From Terriglobales bacterium (GTDB taxonomy: Bacteria > Acidobacteriota > Terriglobia > Terriglobales > Gp1-AA117), in assembly GCA_030150795.1 (NCBI GenBank), contig JASLFF010000157.1, positions 1 to 6,377 on the forward strand: DNA of 6,377 bases. The letters are read 5' to 3'. Positions 1 through 5,058 of the stretch are shown here, piece after piece (the first letter of the stretch is position 1; each line of letters starts with the position of its first letter). The position numbers and the translations under genes are program-made. The notes below the pieces were generated by a model. The model saw nothing but the letters and a program-made list of their open reading frames with translations. It was not told the DNA's origin and did no database searches.

Positions 1-208
1 CTCACTACGCTCGGGACTCGCACTTTCGTGAGAACGCCTTGATGCGGCATTTTAGATAGAGATATCCTCGGGATCCTTCGGAGTTCCCTCGACTGCGCTC
101 GGGATTTCGCCTGCGGGCTCAGACGCCCGCATGACAGCTCAACTTCGACTCCGCGCCAATGAGTTAGCGTCCTACAAACAGTCTTGCGGCGCTCCGCTCA
201 GGACGGCA
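1..208 (+). repeat. composite dispersed repeat, copy A (cut by window start)
   Basis: First of three same-direction copies of a composite intergenic repeat. Shared blocks in order are: a CTCGGGAC block (start to 17), CTTGATGCGGCATT (38-51), CTCGGGATCCTTCG (67-80), a 67-base segment with a GC hairpin (76-142 or 81-147, depending on where the CTTCG repeat is cut), a 27-base block identical in all three copies (145-171), and CGGCGCTCCGCTCAGGAC (187-204). It probably begins before the window, because copy C has extra matching sequence to its left. It lies 20 bases beyond the stop of the small minus-strand gene. It encodes nothing credible and no transposase is nearby. The strand given is arbitrary. 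Confidence 0.85.
112..131. repeat. GC hairpin inside repeat copy A
   Basis: TGCGGGC and GCCCGCA form a perfect 7-bp inverted repeat around the 6-base loop TCAGAC. The same hairpin is in copy C, and it is missing from copy B. No T-run follows on either strand, so a classical intrinsic terminator is not supported. Confidence 0.7.
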
Positions 209-228
209 ATTTTGAATTTTTGAATTGG

Positions 229-648
229 CTAATGAGTCCCAAAATATTCGTGCGCCAACTGCATGAGGTCGGCGTCCGTCATGACGCCATACTCAATACG
301 TGGCTTCTTGCCGGGTGCGACCAGGTAATATCCAACATCAATTTTGATGGGACGGAACGTGGTCAATTTGTTCCCATCGCGCAATTGAAAAGAATGCGCG
401 TACAGTTCATGAAATTCGATTCCCGCTTTCCTGAGCGGCGCGCGGACATTTGTTGCATACAACTGGAAATCCGCCAATGCTTCGTTCGCGTCAGGGTCTT
501 TGTCTGGTTTCGACCGTGGGACTGGCCCGAAAAAAGCCACAACGGTCGGGCCCTGCACAACGATAACAGGCTGCTTGTCTGCCGCGTTCGGTAAGACGAC
601 AAGAGCACACAAAGCAACATAGGCGAAAGCTGAACTCAGTCGTTTCAT
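229..648 (-). CDS. small secreted protein of unknown function
   Basis: This encodes 139 residues from ATG 648 to a TAG stop. The N-terminus has a short basic start (MKR), a hydrophobic stretch at about residues 5-20 and a plausible signal-peptidase I site near LPNAA|DK (about residue 23), so the mature protein of about 115 residues should be exported. The mature part begins with beta-prone sequence (PVIVVQGPTVVAFFGPV). A charged helix-like region follows, then GIEFHELYAHSF and a C-terminal stretch with GYYLVAPGKKPRIEYGVMTD. There are no transmembrane segments after the signal, no lipobox and no catalytic motif that I recognise. I do not recognise a named family, so no function is assigned. 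It stands alone on the minus strand between repeat copies A and B. No clear Shine-Dalgarno sequence precedes the ATG, and the start was chosen because it yields the signal peptide. It is probably real because of this signal peptide and its composition, but it could be a lineage-restricted protein. Confidence 0.72.
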   Translation of the reverse strand: MKRLSSAFAYVALCALVVLPNAADKQPVIVVQGPTVVAFFGPVPRSKPDKDPDANEALADFQLYATNVRAPLRKAGIEFHELYAHSFQLRDGNKLTTFRPIKIDVGYYLVAPGKKPRIEYGVMTDADLMQLAHEYFGTH

Positions 649-658
649 ACGGCAAATG

Positions 659-682
659 TACGCTGATAAGAAGCAGAGTTCC
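659..682 (-). promoter_or_regulatory. possible ECF-sigma-like promoter of the small secreted-protein gene
   Basis: On the minus strand GGAAC (682-678) is followed after 15 bases by CGTA (662-659), which resembles the GGAAC / CGT elements read by many ECF sigma factors. It ends 10 bases before the ATG at 648, so a transcript from here would be nearly leaderless. That would fit the lack of a visible Shine-Dalgarno sequence. Elements this short often occur by chance, and the sigma factor is unknown. Confidence 0.22.
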
Positions 683-711
683 AGCCAGTGATTTCAGGAA
701 ACGAATACCTT

Positions 712-824
712 GAGAATGTCTTGATGCAGCATTCAGAGGGAAATATTCTCGGGATCCTTCGACTCCGCGCCAATGAGTTAGCGTCCTGCCAACTGTCTTG
801 CGGCGCTCCGCTCAGGACAGCAGT
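712..824 (+). repeat. composite dispersed repeat, copy B (67-base internal deletion form)
   Basis: Second copy, in the same direction as A and C. It keeps CTTGATGCAGCATT (720-733), CTCGGGATCCTTCG (748-761), the invariant 27-base block (759-785) and CGGCGCTCCGCTCAGGAC (801-818). It passes directly from the CTTCG at 757-761 into ACTCCGCGCC, whereas A and C have 67 further bases between two CTTCG pentamers. It therefore lacks the GC hairpin. Confidence 0.85.
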
Positions 825-903
825 TCTAAGCAGGTCGAAACGGCTTAGACGATTTCAGATGGATTGCAGTCATTTTTTCAACCCGAGGATATAACAAGCT
901 GAT

Positions 904-1137
904 AGGGATCCCTCGCTGCACTCGGGACTTCGGGAAAAGCGGCCAAATTTTCGTGAGAACGCCTTGATGCAGCATTTCAGGATGGAAAGATCCTCGGGAT
1001 CCTTCGGAGATCCCTCGACTGCGCTCGGGATTTCGCCTGCGGGCTCAGACGCCCGTATGACGGCTCAACTTCGACTCCGCGCCAATGAGTTAGCGTCGTA
1101 CCAACCGTCCCTGCGGCGCTTCGCTCAGGACGACAGT
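904..1137 (+). repeat. composite dispersed repeat, copy C (longest copy)
   Basis: Third and most complete copy. It opens with the palindrome AGGGATCCCT (904-913) and the CTCGGGAC block (921-928). It continues with CTTGATGCAGCATT (963-976), CTCGGGATCCTTCG (993-1006), the 67-base hairpin segment, the invariant 27-base block (1071-1097) and a variant of the last block with one change (CGGCGCTTCGCTCAGGAC, 1114-1131). Between its first two blocks it has about 14 bases more than copy A. Confidence 0.85.
1038..1057. repeat. GC hairpin inside repeat copy C
   Basis: TGCGGGC and GCCCGTA surround the same TCAGAC loop as in copy A. Compared with copy A there is one C-to-T change, which turns a G-C pair into a G-T (G-U in RNA) pair, so the stem is still formed. 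No T-run follows. Confidence 0.6.
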
Positions 1138-1218
1138 CGTAAACTGTTTCGGTATCTCCAATGACAAAATTCAGAATGATAGTGAATCATCGCAAGGCTT
1201 GGGGTTCACTGAGCGGGT

Positions 1219-1255
1219 AGGGATCCCTCCCCTTCGGCAAGCTCAGGGTCGGGAT
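1219..1255. repeat. related hairpin-like element just after the operon's last stop codon
   Basis: It begins with the same palindrome AGGGATCCCT (1219-1228) that opens copy C and contains CCTTCGGCAAGCTCAGG, a variant of the same repeat style. ATCCC (1223-1227) pairs with GGGAT (1251-1255), and inside them CCCT can pair with AGGG, giving an imperfect stem. It starts 2 bases beyond the TAA stop at 1258-1260. It could end or protect the 3' end of the minus-strand transcript, but there is no U-run, so I do not call it an intrinsic terminator. Confidence 0.5.
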
Positions 1256-1257
1256 GT

Positions 1258-2982
1258 TTAAAAAGTAAACGCCAACCCACCGCGCAGAGAACGGGCGGAC
1301 TGGACCATATAGATCGTGCGTCCGTCCTGACCCATGACAGGAACGTAGCCCTGGGCCAGCATGTTGCGCAGGTCAAGCAGCGCGTCCATTTTGGCGGGGA
1401 TAAAGGATGTGCCAGGAATTGGCTGGCGGATAAAGAAACTGAGGTAAGGATCGGTCTGACCGGGCGAGGCGTTGAACGCATCAACGGCGGAGAGCGTGTT
1501 ACCGCTGGTCCATTTATAGGAAGCAATCCAGCGTGTGCCGGTTGAAGCGATGTGACCGTAAAGCTTTGTTCCAACCGAATGCTGGCGGCTGGTATTCAGG
1601 GCCTGCGCCAGAGCCTGCCATTCGGCGGCTGAATCAGCGCCAATGGCCTGGCCGGTGGAATAATCCACGGTGGCCGTGAGATCGTCAGAAATTTTGCGCT
1701 GAACCACAACGCGCGCGCCGGTACTGCTCACGCCCGGGTTATAGCCGTAAGAGAATGTGCCGGAATAAACATCCGGCAGCACGTCATCGGAATAACTGGA
1801 AGGATCGCCTGCGCCGGTAAGGATGGCGTTACGCACGTGATCAAAGAATGCAGCCACCTGTACGCTAGTATCGCCCATGCGGCGTGACACGGAAAGCTCA
1901 TGGTGAGCGGCCCTTTCCACTTCAGGCTGGCCGTTGAGCAGCGCCATGCGCGGGCCGGACTCGCTGAGATCGGCGGGAGCAGAGTCAAACCCCTTGGCTG
2001 CGCGCGTATCGGGCTCAGAGGTGGCGTAGCGGTACTCCACCAGCATGTTGGGCGAGAGATGCACGTCAACGGAGCCATGAGGCCGAAGCGCGATTACGCG
2101 GTTGGCAAATTCGGTCGACTGCAGATCAGCGCCGTAGCTCAAGTCGATAAAACCGGCTACGGTAGTACTGTCAGAGCTGCTCATGGTTACGGCAGCGTAG
2201 GGTGAATTCTGGACAGCGGCACCCGGCGCGGCAAAATGCCGGTAGGTTACGGTAAAGGTCGGACGGGAAGAATCGCCGATGTCATGCGAGTAAGAAGCAC
2301 GAAGCACGCCGGTGGGATCGCCCGAAGAAGCGCCGATGTTGCCATTGAAGGAAAGCGTTCCGGATGAAAAAAGCGATTTCTCCAGCGCAAAAGCCGTAGT
2401 TACATCGCCTGCGCTGCCAAAGCCGCCAGCTTCAGCGCCCGCCATAAAAGCAACGCTGGCCTTTAATGCATCATTACTGCCGCCCAGCTCAGATTTGTTG
2501 TGTGTAACCACAACCAGTGACGAACTATCACTGCTGTCTTTGTCTTTTTCCAGGACGCGAAGGATAGGCCGGTTCGTGGCTGAGCGCAGGGTCCAATGCC
2601 AATCGTCGGCATCTTCCGTCTCAGAGCGGCGGGTTGGCATCAGGCGAAGCGCATCTTCCAGGGTATTGACCGTGAGGTTGATGATTACGTGCGCGCCGGA
2701 GTGCAGAAGAATGTTTTCCCGCAGCGATGGAAGGAAAGATGCGGCTGTTACCTTTACATAATAATTTCCGGCCGGGAGATTATTGGCCACGTAATAACCG
2801 CGCGAATCAGTGAAGACCGTTGTACCCATTCTGGCGGCAGAAACAAAAACTTCCACCACCGCGCCCATCTGCGGCGCTCCGGAACTATCTTTGACATATC
2901 CTGCAATGGCTCCAGCGCTAGCCGCATGAAGCGGCGCCCATGCCAACAGGACCACCAATAGACATCCGAATTTGCGGGTCAT
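1258..2982 (-). CDS. exported carboxypeptidase-regulatory-like domain protein with predicted outer-membrane beta-barrel
   Basis: This encodes 574 residues from ATG 2982. That start was chosen over TTG 2997 because GAGGTGG lies 6 bases before the ATG, inside the extra stretch. Residues 1-23 form a signal peptide (MTRKFGCLLVVLLAWAPLHA, cleavage near ASA|G). Residues about 24-106 match the carboxypeptidase-regulatory-like beta-sandwich: GAIAGYVKDSSGAPQMGAVV, then TDSRGYYVANNLPAGNYYVK, the usual start of many Bacteroidota and Acidobacteriota TonB-receptor-like proteins. A DDWHWTLRS motif follows at about 126-134. The rest has alternating polar/aromatic strands, many Gly/Ser/Thr residues and a terminal Phe (GLAFTF), as in outer-membrane barrels that use the C-terminal beta-signal. 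I see no TonB box or plug domain, and at 574 residues it is shorter than typical TonB receptors, so active import is doubtful. It is probably co-transcribed with the GWxTD gene 37 bases upstream. The substrate is unknown. Confidence 0.82.
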   Translation of the reverse strand: MTRKFGCLLVVLLAWAPLHAASAGAIAGYVKDSSGAPQMGAVVEVFVSAARMGTTVFTDSRGYYVANNLPAGNYYVKVTAASFLPSLRENILLHSGAHVIINLTVNTLEDALRLMPTRRSETEDADDWHWTLRSATNRPILRVLEKDKDSSDSSSLVVVTHNKSELGGSNDALKASVAFMAGAEAGGFGSAGDVTTAFALEKSLFSSGTLSFNGNIGASSGDPTGVLRASYSHDIGDSSRPTFTVTYRHFAAPGAAVQNSPYAAVTMSSSDSTTVAGFIDLSYGADLQSTEFANRVIALRPHGSVDVHLSPNMLVEYRYATSEPDTRAAKGFDSAPADLSESGPRMALLNGQPEVERAAHHELSVSRRMGDTSVQVAAFFDHVRNAILTGAGDPSSYSDDVLPDVYSGTFSYGYNPGVSSTGARVVVQRKISDDLTATVDYSTGQAIGADSAAEWQALAQALNTSRQHSVGTKLYGHIASTGTRWIASYKWTSGNTLSAVDAFNASPGQTDPYLSFFIRQPIPGTSFIPAKMDALLDLRNMLAQGYVPVMGQDGRTIYMVQSARSLRGGLAFTF

Positions 2983-2988
2983 AATCCA

Positions 2989-2995
2989 CCACCTC
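2989..2995 (-). promoter_or_regulatory. ribosome binding site fixing ATG 2982
   Basis: GAGGTGG on the minus strand lies 6 bases before ATG 2982. It falls inside the longer frame that begins at TTG 2997, which argues against that upstream start. Confidence 0.7.
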
Positions 2996-3019
2996 AATTA
3001 AAGTGGGGCCCTCGTGCAG

Positions 3020-4732
3020 CTATTGCTGTACGGCGAACTTGGCCGTGGGTGAAATCGTCTGTTTGGAAATCTGGTCGTTCACTTTAATGGTCACCTGGTA
3101 AACGCCAGGGTCAAGCTGGCTCAATTGCAGGCTCTTGCCAAGCGTCACCTGCTCGCCAACATTTCCCATCTGCGCGGTTGATTCCGTGAAGTCTAGCACA
3201 TGCTGGTTAGTAGCGGTGTTTACCACCTGGTATTCCACCGTGGCAGAAGGCTTGTTGGTCTTCTGGTCAACGCCAAGATTGTAAACCTGCAGCCAGAAAT
3301 TAATCTTCTCTTTCTGCTTAAAAGCGGCCGGTTTGCCGTCGGCAGATCCAACCTTGGGCCGCACCTTGTTGGTGCCGATGACGAAGTTTCCAGTGCCGAC
3401 TTCGCGCGCCGGGACCGGTTCCATCTGGTCAGCCAGAATCAGCGTAGAAGACGTGAGCTTTTCGTCGCCGAAATCGGGAACGGTATAGCTGCGGCTGAAA
3501 ATGCCGGTCTTGTCGCCATTGACGTCTTTTACCACAACGTCAAGCCGGTAGAGCCCGGGACGCATGGGCAGGGCCTTCCAATACAGCGATGTGTTGCCGA
3601 TCTCTTTCTCCAGCAGCTCAGCCGGGATATCGCGGTGCAGCGTTTCTTCAAAAGTCTGCACGATCTGGCCGGAAAGCTTGGTCAGTTGTCCGTAAACATT
3701 GACGACTGCGCGCTGAACGCCATCTTTGTTGGCGAAGGTCAGCCCTTTCAGCGGCACTTGCAACGTGATGGGAACCAGAACGGTGTCAGAGGTCAGCTTG
3801 ACGAAGTCAACCTGAACGTCGAACGGCAGCAGGTTGGTGCGGAATTTGTGCGTAACCAACTCGTTTTGCAGGTCTTTGAACTTAACGTCTGGAGCGCGAT
3901 TCAACTTGGCGAAGGTCTCCATGCGATCAAACTGCTTGGATTGGTTGTTTTGGTTGAAAGGGCCGGCGCCGAGCGATTCAAGGCCGCCACGGAAACGGTC
4001 TGCCTTGTTGGCCTGCCCCATTTCTTCCATCGTGGTCAAACCGGCATTGGGGACATGCAGGAGCGCGTCTTTCTTGGAGCGGTCCAGCGTCATTTCATAT
4101 GCGCCGCAACTGCAATCGTCTACAAATTCGATTTCGATTTCCTGGCCAATACCTTCCAGATAGCGATAGCGCCATACTTCAAACGGGAAAGTCTCAGTCT
4201 GGCCGCCGCCCTCTTCCGCGGGCCGCTGATACGGGCCGCCCATGGGATGAGCGTCAATCGAGGTAGGCGGACCATACATGATATAAATTCTTCCGCGGTC
4301 AGTGCGCCAGCCCGGCATGCCTGCTGCAAAGTGCTCATTGGCATAGGCTATGCGCCGGTAATGCTCTTCCTTATATTCGTTTTCAGCAGTATCCGGCGTG
4401 GGGTCGCGACGTTGCCAGAATCCCTCGATAAAAATGTCGCGTTCGGCGTTATTTGATAGCTTCTTGAACGCTGAGAGCTCTTCGTCCGTGATGATCCAGC
4501 GAACGTCTTCGTCCAGCCATTTCTTGTAGACACCGCCTAATTTTTCTTTGGCTGCGCCCTGATCGTCCTTTTTCCGCTGACGTTTCAGCGGGTCCTGCTG
4601 GCTATCCGTTTGCGCCTGGGTGGAATCGCCCGATTTGGAATCTTTTTCCTGGGCCTGGACTACGAAACAGCCTGAACTAACCATTACAGCCAATAAAAAC
4701 ACGGTATAAAAACGGGGGTGACGGGATAACAC
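3020..4732 (-). CDS. exported GWxTD-domain protein
   Basis: This encodes 570 residues from GTG 4732. TTG 4750 gives a longer frame, but it reads through the AAGGAGG ribosome site that serves the GTG. The signal peptide covers about residues 1-28 (hydrophobic FYTVFLLAVMV, cleavage likely after VQA). A Lys/Gln/Asp-rich linker runs to about 65. Next come YKKWLDEDVRWIITDEE (69-85), FWQRRDPTP (105-113), NEYKEEHYRRIAYANEHF and the family motif GWRTDRGRIYIMYGPP (141-156), then EVWRYRYL (185-192) and a Cys-x-Cys pair (C207, C209). The C-terminal half looks like beta-sandwich modules, with PGLYRLDV near 392 and DPGVYQVTIKV near 541. GWxTD proteins are common in Acidobacteriota and Bacteroidota but their biochemical role is not established. 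Export suggests a periplasmic or surface role. It is the first gene of the operon with the barrel protein. Family assignment is secure, function is not. Confidence 0.92.
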   Translation of the reverse strand: MLSRHPRFYTVFLLAVMVSSGCFVVQAQEKDSKSGDSTQAQTDSQQDPLKRQRKKDDQGAAKEKLGGVYKKWLDEDVRWIITDEELSAFKKLSNNAERDIFIEGFWQRRDPTPDTAENEYKEEHYRRIAYANEHFAAGMPGWRTDRGRIYIMYGPPTSIDAHPMGGPYQRPAEEGGGQTETFPFEVWRYRYLEGIGQEIEIEFVDDCSCGAYEMTLDRSKKDALLHVPNAGLTTMEEMGQANKADRFRGGLESLGAGPFNQNNQSKQFDRMETFAKLNRAPDVKFKDLQNELVTHKFRTNLLPFDVQVDFVKLTSDTVLVPITLQVPLKGLTFANKDGVQRAVVNVYGQLTKLSGQIVQTFEETLHRDIPAELLEKEIGNTSLYWKALPMRPGLYRLDVVVKDVNGDKTGIFSRSYTVPDFGDEKLTSSTLILADQMEPVPAREVGTGNFVIGTNKVRPKVGSADGKPAAFKQKEKINFWLQVYNLGVDQKTNKPSATVEYQVVNTATNQHVLDFTESTAQMGNVGEQVTLGKSLQLSQLDPGVYQVTIKVNDQISKQTISPTAKFAVQQ

Positions 4733-4740
4733 TGCTAAGC

Positions 4741-4747
4741 CCTCCTT
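4741..4747 (-). promoter_or_regulatory. ribosome binding site fixing GTG 4732
   Basis: AAGGAGG, a near-perfect Shine-Dalgarno sequence on the minus strand, lies 8 bases before GTG 4732. The TTG 4750 frame would encode this site as its second to fourth codons, so GTG is the better start. Confidence 0.85.
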
Positions 4748-4767
4748 CAAACGGGCAGATACTTGGA

Positions 4768-4796
4768 TTTTAAGTCTTTCTTAAGCCCATAATCAA
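4768..4796 (-). promoter_or_regulatory. sigma70-like promoter of the GWxTD/barrel operon
   Basis: On the minus strand TTGATT (4796-4791) and TTAAAA (4773-4768) are separated by 17 bases. Transcription would start near 4761, giving a leader of about 30 bases that contains the ribosome site. Spacing is ideal. The -35 box matches TTGACA at 4 of 6 positions and the -10 is a moderate match to TATAAT. No operator-like inverted repeat was noticed beside it. Confidence 0.5.
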
Positions 4797-4917
4797 GGAT
4801 GGAACACGAAATCTGCCCTTTTCTTTCTCGACCTTAGAATGCGATTTGCGGCTTTTCTTGCCAACAATTTTAGGTCCTTTGCTTAATCAAATCATAGAGA
4901 ATGGCGGCCTAACCCGT

Positions 4918-4923
4918 TATAAT
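4918..4923 (+). promoter_or_regulatory. possible TATAAT -10 box upstream of the efflux adaptor gene
   Basis: A perfect TATAAT is present on the plus strand in the AT-rich part of the divergent spacer. No convincing -35 hexamer lies 16-18 bases upstream (the bases there are close to TAGAGA). If used, the leader to ATG 5059 would be about 130 bases. Confidence 0.3.
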
Positions 4924-4985
4924 CTAGATCGGTACCGCCCACCGTAAAATCCAACGCCCTCGTGCAGCGCTCCTGCCTTGACGAA

Positions 4986-5013
4986 GGAACTTTCCCCTTC
5001 CCACCGGCGTATA
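4986..5013 (+). promoter_or_regulatory. possible ECF-sigma-like promoter of the efflux adaptor gene
   Basis: GGAACTT (4986-4992) followed, 17 bases after GGAAC, by CGTA (5008-5011) within CGTATATAAGG resembles ECF-type promoters (GGAAC -35, CGT -10). Transcription would start near 5018, leaving a leader of about 40 bases that includes the ribosome site. ECF sigma factors often control envelope stress and efflux genes, which would suit this gene. No sigma factor gene is in the window to support the link. Confidence 0.3.
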
Positions 5014-5045
5014 TAAGGTGTGCGTAATTCGCGGTTGTGTGTGCC

Positions 5046-5051
5046 GGAAGG
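5046..5051 (+). promoter_or_regulatory. ribosome binding site of the efflux adaptor gene
   Basis: GGAAGG lies 7 bases before ATG 5059 and supports that start. Confidence 0.7.
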
Positions 5052-5058
5052 TTAATTC

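Larger units (their letters stand above)
649..1257. other. repeat-filled spacer without a credible gene
   Basis: This spacer of about 610 bases separates the small secreted-protein gene from the 3' end of the two-gene operon. It holds repeat copies B and C and a related hairpin-like element at its right end. The stretches between them (about 825-903 and 1138-1218) show no gene, RNA motif or strong hairpin. The only local symmetry there is a 5-bp inverted repeat, ATGAT-AGTGA-ATCAT, near 1176-1190. Short open frames at 688-894 and 964-1164 run through the repeats and share the peptide LRLRANELAS purely because the DNA repeats, so they are not called as genes. Confidence 0.75.

Noticed and set aside
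184..594. Plus-strand frame of 136 codons opposite the small secreted-protein gene
   Set aside because: The minus-strand frame has a proper signal peptide and protein-like composition, while this one starts inside repeat copy A and has neither.
1..1137. CRISPR array
   Set aside because: Only three copies, about 110-235 bases long, with irregular spacing and a gene between two of them, and no cas genes. This does not fit a CRISPR array.
688..1164. Short plus-strand frames sharing the peptide LRLRANELAS
   Set aside because: The shared peptide is translated repeat DNA (the 27-base invariant block), not evidence of a protein family.
1..1257. Insertion sequence
   Set aside because: No transposase frame and no clear terminal inverted repeats. 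At most these are non-autonomous repeats.
3200..4456. Long plus-strand open frame (418 codons) opposite the GWxTD gene
   Set aside because: It lies wholly antisense to a gene with clear family motifs, has no signal or domain that I recognise, and is explained by codon bias of the opposite strand.
4640..4732. Lipoprotein signal in the GWxTD protein (VSSGC)
   Set aside because: A serine at -3 is a poor lipobox, and a signal-peptidase I site after VQA a few residues later fits better.
4978..5017. Sigma70 promoter TTGACG (4978-4983) with TATAAG (5012-5017)
   Set aside because: The spacer is 28 bases, far too long for a sigma70 promoter.
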